From NCBI GenBank assembly GCA_024404095.1, contig JAKSQO010000019.1, forward strand, positions 1 to 51,646: DNA of 51,646 bases, written 5' to 3'. The translations under genes and the position numbers were made by a program. Below are positions 34,232 through 43,021 of this stretch, one piece after another (the stretch's first letter is position 1; every line of letters starts with the position of its first letter). Below the pieces are notes generated by a model. That model saw only the letters and a list, made by a program, of their open reading frames with translations. It was not told the origin of the DNA and did not search any database. This DNA comes from Clostridia bacterium (GTDB lineage Bacteria; Bacillota; Clostridia; Oscillospirales; Acutalibacteraceae).

Positions 34232-37200
34232 TTATTCTATAATTGCGGGTGCGCCGAGAATGCCGATACGTCTTAAAACATATTCGTATGTCCAGTTTGC
34301 GCCTTCGCTTCTCCATGCTCCCGGTCCGTGCCAGCTTTCTGTTTCATTAACAAGATGAACAGGGCCGAATGTGTTATAGCGATGAATGTAAAGAGTGATT
34401 TCAACCTCGTGCTCGCCGTCAGCAAGTCCGTCAACGGTGAGGATATAAGGCGGATAAACAATGTTGCCCTTTTCCACACCGTCAACCTTAACCGAAATTG
34501 CAGCACCTCTGTACCATGTAGCACGGAGCTTGATTTTGCCGATCTTTGCGTCAGCCTTAAATTTGTAGGTGATATTTCCGCCATAGAACGGGAAGCCCTG
34601 CGGAATAAGGTCACCAAAGCCGACTTTTTCGGGAAGCTCGGTCAATGTTGCCTCGTTGCCGACAAGCTTAACACCGAAATCACCGAGAATGAACATATTC
34701 TCAATTGAAACTTTTTCGCCATAAGCATAGGTGATTTCAAGTGTATTTTTACCCTTGACAATTTCAGGGAGGTTAACGGTGAAAATGGAGATATCAACGT
34801 AGTTTCCTGTGATATCCTTTGCAACATTTTTGCCGTTGAATACAATGCTCTCAGCTTTATCAGCTTCTTCAAACGCAAAAACTGCACCGGAATAATCAAT
34901 ATCGCTGTTGAACGTGAATTTAAGAGTGAGCTTGTCAACGGTCGGAACCTCGCCTGTTACCCACGGCTGAACAATCTGTCCGCCACGCTTGGGAAGCCCG
35001 AGCTTTTCACGGCAGATGTTGTCAAGTCTGAGTATCTCTTCTTTCGGGGAGAAGTCTGCGTCACCCGACAGCTTGTACTCAGCCATATCAAGAAGAAGCA
35101 CGTTCTTTTCCGAGAGCTTGTAGTCGGCAAATGTAGGAACGGTTTTTCCCTCGGGAACGGACTCAAACTCGTCATCTGCTTTTGCTTCGGATTTGCCTTC
35201 AATGAGCTTGATAAGAAGTGAATCGTAGGCAAATACACGTTTTTCGATGATTGTCTTTCCGTTTCTGTATGTAACGGTGAGCGGCTCAACTGTGCCGTCA
35301 TATGTATTGTAAAGCTCGGGGATGAATTCTCCCTCAACCGTAATTCTTACAAGGTCACCTCTGTTGATATCCTTGTTGAAAGGCTCCTGATCATGACATA
35401 CAAACAGCCAGCTGCAATCGTTGTCCTTGCGAAGCTGATAAATGAGATTGTCGGAAAGTCTGCCGTTTGCGTATCTGATTGTAACTGTGCGGTTATTTTC
35501 AAGTGCTCCGAGAATTGAAGCACTTGAAAAGTCAACATTTACGCTCTTGTCAAACAGCTTTTTGCCCTTGTCGGACTCAACAGCATCGCAGAGGTACGGA
35601 GCATCGCCCATAAAGATGAGGTTACCGCCGTCAGCTTTAAACTGCTCAAGACGTTCGATTGTTGTTGAACGGAGAGTTTCACAGCCGGGAACGATAACTG
35701 CGTCATATTCCATTTCGCCGACCTTGAGCGGAGCCGAACCCTTTTCACAGAGCTGAGGAAGAAGAGACTCAGAAATGAAGTTGAAGTCGATACTGCCCTC
35801 GAGAAGCCATTTTGTGATATTTTCAAATCGTTCATTAAGGCTCTCACGAAGAAGAGCGGTTTTGTCGTTCGGACCCCAATGAAGCCAGAAACTTTCAATC
35901 GGATGAATAACCGCAACCTTAACAATGGGCTTACCTCGTGTAAGTGCGGTATTAACTCTTGCAAAGTGGTCTTCGATTATATTATATTTTTTGTACCACG
36001 GAGACTGATAGTGGATTGAAGCGGGATAGTCGCGCTTTGCTTCGCCGCCCATTGCGTACCATGAAAGATGGGGGACACGGATAGTTACACCGAGTGCCGC
36101 CTGCCAGTCGCCCTGATACTTGTATGTGCGGAAGTCGCAGTCCCATCCTGTAACACCGTAAAGCTCAGAGAGCATACCCTCATAGCCGAACTGATGAACG
36201 GCTGACTGAGCCTGCTTTGCGGTTGTAAGCTCAGTGCGGTTGCAGAGCATATCAATACCCGGAAGGTCAAAGCCACGGTATGAGCGCATAGCTTCACCGA
36301 GTGCTGCACACTGACTGTGAAGTGTCGGTTCTTCCATCATATGACCTGTGAGCGCAATATTATTTTCACGGCACCAACCGCCGACAGTATCGGCAAACGA
36401 AACTGCGAAAAGCTCAGCGATAAAATCGTGATAACGGTAGCGGTTAAGTGACGGCTTTGAGTTGGGAAGATCCCAGAAAAGCTCGGGCAGGGTGTCAAAA
36501 ATATCTGCGCCGTAAGCTTCTTTGTAAAGCTCGGGAACCTTGTCAGTCCACGGCAGAGTAATATCCATCTCATCAAATGAGTTGTTCATGATTTTTTTAC
36601 GTGTGAACTGCGGCTCATCGGTGAAAATTGCGGGAACTGTCTTATCAAATTCTGCACCTGAGCTTTCTTTGTATCGCTCGTGTGTAACCTCGATAAAACG
36701 CTCGATTGCTTCCTTGCTGAGCGTATCGGCGTAAGCCTGACCGTTATACCAGTTGCTGTTGGTGCTGATTTCAAGCAGAGCATACCACTTTGTTCCATCG
36801 GCGATGTCTTTTTCGTCAATGCGCTTGTAACTCTTAAGGAAGCCGTCAGCGTCAAGGACTACATCATAGCAGGCGAGGAGCTTGCCCTTACCGCTTCTGC
36901 CGCCCTCTGCACGGGAATCGTCCGAAGCGTAAACCTCAGCCTCTTTTGTCGGAGTGAAAAGCAGACTGCGTGCTCTGTATTTTGCGTCACAGGTAACAAG
37001 TCCGCCTGCCGCACCCGAGGGCCATCTGTCCTCGTCATAGAGCCATGCAAGCATTTCCTCTTTCTTAGCCTTGTTGATACAGTCATTGACTAACTGCATA
37101 TACTCATCGCTGAGGTACTTGTTCTTAAGCCCCGTTCTTACGTGCATATGAAAGCCGCCGAGACCCATTTCCTTGAAAACGTCAATCTGACGTTCAAGCT

Positions 37201-37315
37201 CTTCCTTGGTCAGATAGCTGTTCCAAGCCCAGAACGGAGTCCCGCGGTATTCACTTGTGGGATTTTCAAAAAGCTCCTTTTTAAGAGAAGCTTCGCTGTT
37301 CTTTTTGTATAACAT
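34232..37315 (-). CDS. large GH106-like glycoside hydrolase (alpha-L-rhamnosidase type)
   Basis: GGAGG precedes ATG at 37315. The 1027-residue protein starts with EYRGTPFWAWNSYL (about 22-36) and LAWLYDEDRWPSG (about 89-101), the marks of the GH106-related TIM barrel, then a long barrel and C-terminal beta domains (about 800-1000). There is no signal peptide, so it works on imported oligosaccharides. GH106 enzymes remove alpha-L-rhamnose; the wider group includes uncharacterised enzymes, so the substrate is uncertain. Confidence 0.75.
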   Translation of the reverse strand: MLYKKNSEASLKKELFENPTSEYRGTPFWAWNSYLTKEELERQIDVFKEMGLGGFHMHVRTGLKNKYLSDEYMQLVNDCINKAKKEEMLAWLYDEDRWPSGAAGGLVTCDAKYRARSLLFTPTKEAEVYASDDSRAEGGRSGKGKLLACYDVVLDADGFLKSYKRIDEKDIADGTKWYALLEISTNSNWYNGQAYADTLSKEAIERFIEVTHERYKESSGAEFDKTVPAIFTDEPQFTRKKIMNNSFDEMDITLPWTDKVPELYKEAYGADIFDTLPELFWDLPNSKPSLNRYRYHDFIAELFAVSFADTVGGWCRENNIALTGHMMEEPTLHSQCAALGEAMRSYRGFDLPGIDMLCNRTELTTAKQAQSAVHQFGYEGMLSELYGVTGWDCDFRTYKYQGDWQAALGVTIRVPHLSWYAMGGEAKRDYPASIHYQSPWYKKYNIIEDHFARVNTALTRGKPIVKVAVIHPIESFWLHWGPNDKTALLRESLNERFENITKWLLEGSIDFNFISESLLPQLCEKGSAPLKVGEMEYDAVIVPGCETLRSTTIERLEQFKADGGNLIFMGDAPYLCDAVESDKGKKLFDKSVNVDFSSASILGALENNRTVTIRYANGRLSDNLIYQLRKDNDCSWLFVCHDQEPFNKDINRGDLVRITVEGEFIPELYNTYDGTVEPLTVTYRNGKTIIEKRVFAYDSLLIKLIEGKSEAKADDEFESVPEGKTVPTFADYKLSEKNVLLLDMAEYKLSGDADFSPKEEILRLDNICREKLGLPKRGGQIVQPWVTGEVPTVDKLTLKFTFNSDIDYSGAVFAFEEADKAESIVFNGKNVAKDITGNYVDISIFTVNLPEIVKGKNTLEITYAYGEKVSIENMFILGDFGVKLVGNEATLTELPEKVGFGDLIPQGFPFYGGNITYKFKADAKIGKIKLRATWYRGAAISVKVDGVEKGNIVYPPYILTVDGLADGEHEVEITLYIHRYNTFGPVHLVNETESWHGPGAWRSEGANWTYEYVLRRIGILGAPAIIE

Positions 37316-37335
37316 AAAAATTCCTCCTCAGAATT

Positions 37336-38016
37336 TTATTTCATAAGTTTTTTTGCAAGACTGCCGACGCTGAAGCAGATGTGATTTGCCTGTGCTTTAA
37401 CTTCGGGTCTGCCTGTTGCCATTGCCCAGCCGTCAAGCTGTTTAAGCATATCGAGGTCATTGTAATCGTCGCCGACAACTGCGCCTTCGTTCTCACTGAG
37501 ACCGTAATGAGAAAGAATGTGTCTGACACCGTTTGCCTTTGTTGCGCCTTTTTTGCCGATATTGACGTGCACACCGTTTACAACGGCATTCACTTTGTCG
37601 CCAAGCTGATTGTTGATTATGTCCGCTACCGCCAGAGCCTGTTCGTAATTCTCATACGTGGCGTAATACTGATGATAAAAATCCTCGTCACCTGTTTTGT
37701 CATAATGAAGGCATCCGTCAGGATTTTGTTTAAAAATCCCCTTGATTTCTTCAAAAACATCACGCGGAATGAAATCCTCATGGATGGTGTTTCCGTCGCC
37801 GTCGGCAACGAGAGCACCGTTATAGAGTATAAGAAAATCGGGTTTGAATTTCTTCTCCTTTACGGTTTGAAAAAAATTAAGACCTCTGCCTGTGACTATA
37901 CCGAAATAACGTCCCGATTCCTGCCACTTTTTAATCAGCTTTCTGTCATTTGTGGTTATCTGTCCGTTTCGGTAAAAAGTACCGTCAAAGTCAGACGCAA
38001 TCAGCTTTTTTGACAT
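37336..38016 (-). CDS. HAD-superfamily (Cof-type IIB) sugar phosphatase
   Basis: GGAGGG precedes ATG at 38016. The 226 residues have the nucleophile motif SDFDGTF (D9, D11) and VVGDDYNDLDML near the C-terminus, with a cap domain between (IIB type). It hydrolyses small phosphorylated substrates in the cytoplasm. It is the first gene of the minus-strand operon with the GH106-like enzyme. Confidence 0.85.
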   Translation of the reverse strand: MSKKLIASDFDGTFYRNGQITTNDRKLIKKWQESGRYFGIVTGRGLNFFQTVKEKKFKPDFLILYNGALVADGDGNTIHEDFIPRDVFEEIKGIFKQNPDGCLHYDKTGDEDFYHQYYATYENYEQALAVADIINNQLGDKVNAVVNGVHVNIGKKGATKANGVRHILSHYGLSENEGAVVGDDYNDLDMLKQLDGWAMATGRPEVKAQANHICFSVGSLAKKLMK

Positions 38017-38045
38017 AAATTTCCCTCCGATATGTGCTACATATA

Positions 38046-38074
38046 ATCATATTTGATAAAATTTATTTTGTCAA
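38046..38074 (-). promoter_or_regulatory. promoter of the HAD/GH106/phosphatase operon
   Basis: On the minus strand TTGACA (38074-38069) and TATGAT (38051-38046) are 17 nt apart. Confidence 0.75.
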
Positions 38075-38088
38075 TAGCTAATCAGCCC

Positions 38089-38117
38089 TTGACGTAAAAG
38101 AAATGAAAAAGTATAAT
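38089..38117 (+). promoter_or_regulatory. divergent promoter of the GtrA-like gene
   Basis: TTGACG (38089-38094) and TATAAT (38112-38117) are 17 nt apart. This -35 box lies 14 bp from the -35 box of the minus-strand promoter, so the two may be regulated together. Confidence 0.75.
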
Positions 38118-38145
38118 AAACATATCAAAATCCGGAGGTAACAAA

Positions 38146-38613
38146 ATGAGCGAAAAGAAAATTAAAAACGATAATGTCGCACAGGCGATAAAATTTGCGC
38201 TGTTCTCGGCATCCGCAGGTATAATTCAGGTTGCTTCTTACGCAGGACTTGTAGCTATTCTTAAGGCTGTCACAGGACAAGAGCCGAAGCATTGGGTATG
38301 CTATCTTCCGTCGCTTATTCTTTCAGTTTTGTGGAATTTTACATTCAACCGCAAGTTTACTTTTAAATCAGCAAACAACGTTCCCGTTGCAATGCTTAAG
38401 GTTGCGTTGTACTATCTGGTGTTCACACCGCTTTCAACTTATCTCGGCCACGTTGCCGAGCTTGCAGGAGTTATCAAGCCTGTTATTGAGGGCTCAAGTA
38501 TGCTTGTGAATTTTGTGACTGAATTTATATATGACAAATTTGTTGTTTTTCGCGGTTCGGAGAACACAAACGATATAGCAAAAAAGGAAAGAGAAAAGGC
38601 AGAGAAGAAATAA
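38146..38613 (+). CDS. GtrA-family membrane protein
   Basis: GGAGGT at 38133-38138 precedes ATG. The 155 residues have four hydrophobic spans and the family marks KFALFSASAG and LWNFTFNRKFTFK. GtrA-like proteins are thought to help move lipid-linked sugars across the membrane in cell-surface glycosylation. It stands alone, away from the polysaccharide operon at 1-9 kb. Confidence 0.85.
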   Translation: MSEKKIKNDNVAQAIKFALFSASAGIIQVASYAGLVAILKAVTGQEPKHWVCYLPSLILSVLWNFTFNRKFTFKSANNVPVAMLKVALYYLVFTPLSTYLGHVAELAGVIKPVIEGSSMLVNFVTEFIYDKFVVFRGSENTNDIAKKEREKAEKK

Positions 38614-38628
38614 GATAATATAAAGTAA

Positions 38629-38662
38629 TGGGGCGGTTCAAAGTGAACTGCCCCAATTTTTT
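38629..38662 (+). terminator. bidirectional terminator
   Basis: TGGGGCGGTTCA and TGAACTGCCCCA form a perfect 12-bp stem with a 3-base loop, then ATTTTTTT. It serves the GtrA-like gene and probably the convergent isomerase gene. Confidence 0.88.
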
Positions 38663-39456
38663 TAAAGTATGAACTTGTTAATGAAATCTACTGTGTACTT
38701 TACGCCTGCTTTGCCTCGCTCTGTATCAAAACGCCATGCGGCTGAATGCGGTTCGATTGAAAGACATCCGTCATATCCGCGTGCGTAAAGTGCCGCAAAG
38801 ATTGAACCCCATTTAAGGTCATCCATTCCTGCCGGCGGATCGTCAACACCTCTGCCGCCTGTGCGGACTGTGCCCTTGATATGTACGTGAGCAAAGCGGT
38901 CGCCCCAGTCGGAGATTTCCTGCATATAGTTTCTGCCCGCGTTATAGCTGTGCGAAGCGTCAAACTTGATCTTCAGCTCGGGAAGTTCTCCGAGAACAAT
39001 TTTCCACGCTTCCATATTGTTGATAAAATTGTTCCAGTCGCAGTTGTAAACAGCGATATTTGTGCCTGTGCCCTTAGCCGCGTCAAGCATTCTGCCGAAA
39101 ATTTCAATTGCGGCTGTGTAGTTCTTATAAAGGGAAACAGAATCGTCATAGTTGCATCCGCATACAAACGTGGGAGATCCGCAGGCGATAGCATCGTCAA
39201 GATTCTGCTTTACAATAGCGAATTCCTCTTCGTTAACCTTGCCGCCCTTGTTCATTTCAGCGTTCCAGCGACCGAGAGAACCGATGTAAAGTCCTGCCTC
39301 CTTAGCGTCAGCAACGTACTGAGCCATGTTCTGAGTGCAGAGAGTTGATTCATCATTGTTGTTGTTGCACATTTCAATGAAAGAAAGTCCGAGACTCTTG
39401 ACATATGCAAGAGATTCTTTTGTCGGACGGTTGTTTATAATACCGAGTTTCATCAT
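38662..39456 (-). CDS. sugar-phosphate isomerase/epimerase (AP-endonuclease-2 TIM barrel)
   Basis: GGAGGT lies before ATG at 39456. The 264-residue single barrel has KLGIINNRPT at the start, acidic metal ligands in NCDWNN and KFDASHSY, HVHIKGT and LSIEPH, typical of the IolE/xylose-isomerase-like group. Its substrate is a ketose or inositol derivative; this group is too varied to choose. Its promoter region faces that of the MATE gene. Confidence 0.8.
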   Translation of the reverse strand: MMKLGIINNRPTKESLAYVKSLGLSFIEMCNNNNDESTLCTQNMAQYVADAKEAGLYIGSLGRWNAEMNKGGKVNEEEFAIVKQNLDDAIACGSPTFVCGCNYDDSVSLYKNYTAAIEIFGRMLDAAKGTGTNIAVYNCDWNNFINNMEAWKIVLGELPELKIKFDASHSYNAGRNYMQEISDWGDRFAHVHIKGTVRTGGRGVDDPPAGMDDLKWGSIFAALYARGYDGCLSIEPHSAAWRFDTERGKAGVKYTVDFINKFIL

Positions 39457-39505
39457 TTTTTATTACCTCCAAAGTCAGGTTAAGTATACTTTATCAAAAT
39501 CTGTT

Positions 39506-39540
39506 TGATTTTACAAGTGAAAAGTGGTAATATATTACCG
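39506..39540 (+). promoter_or_regulatory. promoter with a perfect 14-bp palindrome over the -10 box (MATE gene)
   Basis: TTGATT (39506-39511) and TAATAT (39529-39534) are 17 nt apart. GGTAATATATTACC at 39527-39540 is a perfect palindrome across the -10 box and reads as an operator. Confidence 0.6.
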
Positions 39541-39564
39541 ATTTTTTTAAAAGAGATGATTAAA

Positions 39565-40950
39565 TTGAAAAATCAGAATAAATCAGCCGACGAGCAGTTC
39601 CGAAAGATGACGGAAACACCTGTCGGTAAGCTTATACGCAGTCTTGCTGTGCCGACTGTAATCAGTATGATGATAAGCATGATTTATAATGCGGTTGATA
39701 CTTACTTTGTGTCAAAGCTCAGCCTTGAAGCGAGCGGTGCAACAGGTATTGTTTTTACACTTATGGGCATTATTCAGGCATGGGGCTTTACCTTCGGACA
39801 CGGAGCAGGAAGCAATATTAGCCGTCAGCTCGGGGCAAAGGATTTTGACTCGGCAAAAAGATACAGTTCAACAGCATTTTTCTATGCGTTCTTCACAGGA
39901 CTTGTGATTGCAGTTGTCGGACTTGCGTTTGTCAATCCGTTTATGAAGCTGATCGGAAGCACCGATACAATTCTGCCTTATGCGAGAACATACGGAAAAT
40001 TCATTTTGCTTGCAGCACCTGCAATGGCGGCGTCCTGTGTGCTGAACAATATTCTTCGTTACGAGGGAATGGCAAAGCTTGCAATGGTAGGACTGACAAC
40101 AGGCGGCGTGCTGAATATGATTCTTGACCCGATTTTTATTTTTGCTTTTAATTTAGGTATAGCGGGCGCAGGAATGGCAACAACGATTTCGCAGTATATC
40201 AGTCTCGGTATTCTGTTGAGCGTTTTCCTTTTGAAGAAAACACAGAGCAGGATTTCAATTAAGTATGTCAGTCTTAAGCCCTCCGTTGTCGGCAATATTA
40301 TTGCGACAGGCATACCGAGCTTTGCCCGCCAGTCGCTCAATTCTGTTTCGACAATGGTGCTCAATATCTGCGCCAAGCCGTTCGGTGACCCCTGTATTGC
40401 CGCAATGGGAATTGTCGCGAAATGCTCAATGTTCATTTTCAGCGTTGCGGTCGGAATCGGACAGGGCTTTCAGCCTGTTTCTTCGTTCAATTACGGTGCA
40501 AGGAAATTCAACCGTGTGCGTGAAGGCATAATCTTCACACTTAAGTTCGCAACGGCAGTTGTCGCTGTGCTTTCTGCAATTATGTTTGTGCTTTCACCTC
40601 AGGTTGTTGCACTTTTCCGCTCGGAGCCGGAGGTTGTTGAAATCGGAACGCATGCACTCAGATACCTTTGCGCTGCACTAATTTTCCTGCCGACAATCAT
40701 GATGGCAAATATGACATTTCAGAGTGTCGGACTTACAGGCAGAGCTTTCTTCCTTGCCTGCGCGCAGAACGGACTTTTCTATATTCCGCTTATTCTCATT
40801 TTTCAGAAGATTTTCCGTCTCGGCATTTTCGGAATTGAAATTTCACAGCCTGTTGCATATGTTCTTGCCGCAGCGGTTTCCGTTCCGTTCCTCGCTTCAT
40901 TCACAAAACAGCTTAAAATAAGATGGCAGGAAATATCCGCAGAAAAATAA
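39565..40950 (+). CDS. MATE-family multidrug/metabolite exporter
   Basis: Two starts are possible: ATG at 39556, immediately after AAGAG with no spacing, or TTG at 39565 at the proper distance, which I prefer. The ~461-residue protein has twelve membrane spans, with VPTVISMMISMIYNAVDTYF at the front and the repeated GxGxG-type loops of the DinF/NorM branch. It exports cationic compounds using an ion gradient. No linked regulator is seen. Confidence 0.87.
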   Translation: MKNQNKSADEQFRKMTETPVGKLIRSLAVPTVISMMISMIYNAVDTYFVSKLSLEASGATGIVFTLMGIIQAWGFTFGHGAGSNISRQLGAKDFDSAKRYSSTAFFYAFFTGLVIAVVGLAFVNPFMKLIGSTDTILPYARTYGKFILLAAPAMAASCVLNNILRYEGMAKLAMVGLTTGGVLNMILDPIFIFAFNLGIAGAGMATTISQYISLGILLSVFLLKKTQSRISIKYVSLKPSVVGNIIATGIPSFARQSLNSVSTMVLNICAKPFGDPCIAAMGIVAKCSMFIFSVAVGIGQGFQPVSSFNYGARKFNRVREGIIFTLKFATAVVAVLSAIMFVLSPQVVALFRSEPEVVEIGTHALRYLCAALIFLPTIMMANMTFQSVGLTGRAFFLACAQNGLFYIPLILIFQKIFRLGIFGIEISQPVAYVLAAAVSVPFLASFTKQLKIRWQEISAEK

Positions 40951-40956
40951 CGAAAC

Positions 40957-40993
40957 CGCCTCAACGATTTCAGGTCGCTGAGGCGATATTTTT
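40957..40993 (+). terminator. terminator of the MATE gene
   Basis: CGCCTCA (40957-40963) pairs with TGAGGCG (40979-40985), with an inner CGA/TCG pairing, then ATATTTTTAT. Confidence 0.75.
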
Positions 40994-41078
40994 ATGCTTT
41001 TTTGTAAGTGTGGTAATATGTCTGCTCGTTTTTTCGTTATGCTGATACTGATTGTGCTTTGAAAAATTTTTTTGAATT

Positions 41079-41107
41079 TTGAAAAATGCTGTAAAGTATG
41101 ATATAAT
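41079..41107 (+). promoter_or_regulatory. promoter of the dockerin-protein operon
   Basis: TTGAAA (41079-41084) and TATAAT (41102-41107) are 17 nt apart, 36 bp before the start. Confidence 0.65.
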
Positions 41108-41142
41108 ATTAAAATAAGCTTAAATTGTAAGGAAGTAATGCT

Positions 41143-42561
41143 ATGAAAAAGGCATTTGCAGTTTTTATATGTTGTACGGTACTGCTTACCTGTCTTTGCT
41201 TTTCTTCGTCAGCGGTTGAAGAAAAGACTGTATTGTATCTGAATTACGGTAATATCACAATCAGTGATAATGCGATTTCAGGATATGACAAAGACGGCAA
41301 ATCAGTTACTCAGACAAATCCGATGGGTTACATAATTACTCAAAGTAACCCGAAATCCGTTTTAAACAAGGGTATTACGGTCAATTCCGCATACTGTGAT
41401 ATTGAGCTTGTTAATCTGAACATTAACAGATTCAACGAATATGACTGCGCTCTGGCGGTACAGAAAACTTCGGATATTACAATTACGGTATCGGGTGAAA
41501 ATCATCTTGTTTCCGGTTCGTCCCGTGCGGGACTTGAGGTCGGTCTTAATGCAAAGGTTACAATCAACGGTGACGGTGTGCTTTATGCTCAGAGCAGCTT
41601 GCAGGCAGGAATCGGAGGAGGAAACGGTCAGCCGAACGGTACACTCACGATTGATTCGGGAACGATTTATGCGACAGGCGGAACAGACGGATACAGCGCA
41701 GGAATCGGCGGAGGTTCATCGGGTCATGGCGGAAATATTACAATAAACGGTGGATATATATGTGCTGTCGGCGGTCTTTATGCGGCAGGAATCGGCGGCG
41801 GATTTATGAGCGGCGGCGGTAATATTACTATAAACGGCGGTGTTGTTACCGCAACGGCAGGCGATAACGGTGCAGGTATAGGCGGCGGCTATATGTGCGG
41901 AGGCACAACAAATATTGTCATAAACGGCGGAAGCGTAAAAGCTTCGGGCGGCACAGGCGCGGATGATATCGGTGTCGGTATGAAGGCTAAAGCGGCTTTT
42001 TCCGGTGTTCATAATTCAGACGGAAATATCGTTTCTCCTGTTCGTTTCACTTTAAGCGATTATAGTAAAATCTATGTTAACGGCATTGTCACCTCACCGA
42101 TTACAATGGCTCACCCCGATGACGCTTCGCTTTATCTTTATGCGGACGGTACATCAAAAATTATAACTGTATATATGACTGACGGTTCTGTTAATTTTTT
42201 CAGCTATAATGATGCGGATGTCGAGAAAATATATCCGTTTGGTGACGGCTGTGAGAGATTTTATGATAAACTGATAATCAACGGTAAATCAGGAATATCA
42301 GTTTCAGACGGCTTCTCAATAGAGAATCAAACTGATTTGATTCACGGCTCTGTGCGAGTGGATTCGTTTGATACAGTTCTGCGAGGGGATGTGAATTCTG
42401 ACGGTGAACTGAACGGTATGGACGCAGTGATATGCGGCTGTGTTGTGAATTCCATGATTTCCGACTCTGTTACAGTTAAGCTGTCGGATACCGACGGCAA
42501 CGGCGAAATAAATGAGAATGATGTTGAATTGCTTGTTCAATGCGGACTGGGAGGTAGTTGA
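41143..42561 (+). CDS. secreted glycine-rich repeat protein with a type I dockerin
   Basis: GGAAG precedes ATG. The signal peptide covers residues 1-24. Residues 155-274 hold four imperfect repeats of 28-31 residues, each starting AGIGGG and followed by a beta strand such as GNITINGG; a further partial repeat follows (DDIGVG). This is a repetitive beta-solenoid or carbohydrate-binding pattern. Residues 414-472 are a type I dockerin with two calcium loops, DVNSDGELNGMD and DTDGNGEINEND. A dockerin binds a cohesin, so the protein should join a cellulosome-like or adhesion complex. No cohesin protein is in the window. Confidence 0.85.
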   Translation: MKKAFAVFICCTVLLTCLCFSSSAVEEKTVLYLNYGNITISDNAISGYDKDGKSVTQTNPMGYIITQSNPKSVLNKGITVNSAYCDIELVNLNINRFNEYDCALAVQKTSDITITVSGENHLVSGSSRAGLEVGLNAKVTINGDGVLYAQSSLQAGIGGGNGQPNGTLTIDSGTIYATGGTDGYSAGIGGGSSGHGGNITINGGYICAVGGLYAAGIGGGFMSGGGNITINGGVVTATAGDNGAGIGGGYMCGGTTNIVINGGSVKASGGTGADDIGVGMKAKAAFSGVHNSDGNIVSPVRFTLSDYSKIYVNGIVTSPITMAHPDDASLYLYADGTSKIITVYMTDGSVNFFSYNDADVEKIYPFGDGCERFYDKLIINGKSGISVSDGFSIENQTDLIHGSVRVDSFDTVLRGDVNSDGELNGMDAVICGCVVNSMISDSVTVKLSDTDGNGEINENDVELLVQCGLGGS

Positions 42562-42563
42562 AT

Positions 42564-43010
42564 TTGTTTAGTGCTTTAATAAATTATTATCCGTATATAA
42601 TAGTTTTTTCTGTGTTTAATATTATTATTTCTTTATTTTATTTTGTATACGGATGGGTTGTTTACCGAAAAAAAGCAAAAAAAATTAAACACTCCAGCCT
42701 GTCACCGCAACAGAAAATCTTTCTTGCAAACAGAAATTTTAAAAATGTTTGCTATGTATGGATAAAAAAGTTCGGCGCAAAAATCCGAAACTTTTCTTTT
42801 GCTTATCTGATTCTTTCCGAGATTATATGCTTTGTTGCGGTATGGCTTACAGGAAAATGCGTTCTGATTTGCCGCATATCATTTTTTACTGCAATATTTC
42901 TGCTTTTATTGTGGGGATTCTTGCTGTATTATTATCGCAAAAAGAGCAAAATACTTGCAGAAGAACACAAGAAAAATCTTGAAAAAGCCTTGAAATTTTT
43001 TGCTGAATAA
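42564..43010 (+). CDS. small membrane protein between dockerin and GH110-like genes
   Basis: I place the start at TTG 42564 because GGGAGG (42549-42554) lies 9 bp before it; the TTG at 42558 overlaps the previous stop and is too close. The 148 residues have about three hydrophobic spans and a basic stretch (YRKKAKKIKHSS). It is more AT-rich than its neighbours. I do not recognise it. Confidence 0.6.
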   Translation: MFSALINYYPYIIVFSVFNIIISLFYFVYGWVVYRKKAKKIKHSSLSPQQKIFLANRNFKNVCYVWIKKFGAKIRNFSFAYLILSEIICFVAVWLTGKCVLICRISFFTAIFLLLLWGFLLYYYRKKSKILAEEHKKNLEKALKFFAE

Positions 43011-43021
43011 AGGAAAGAATT

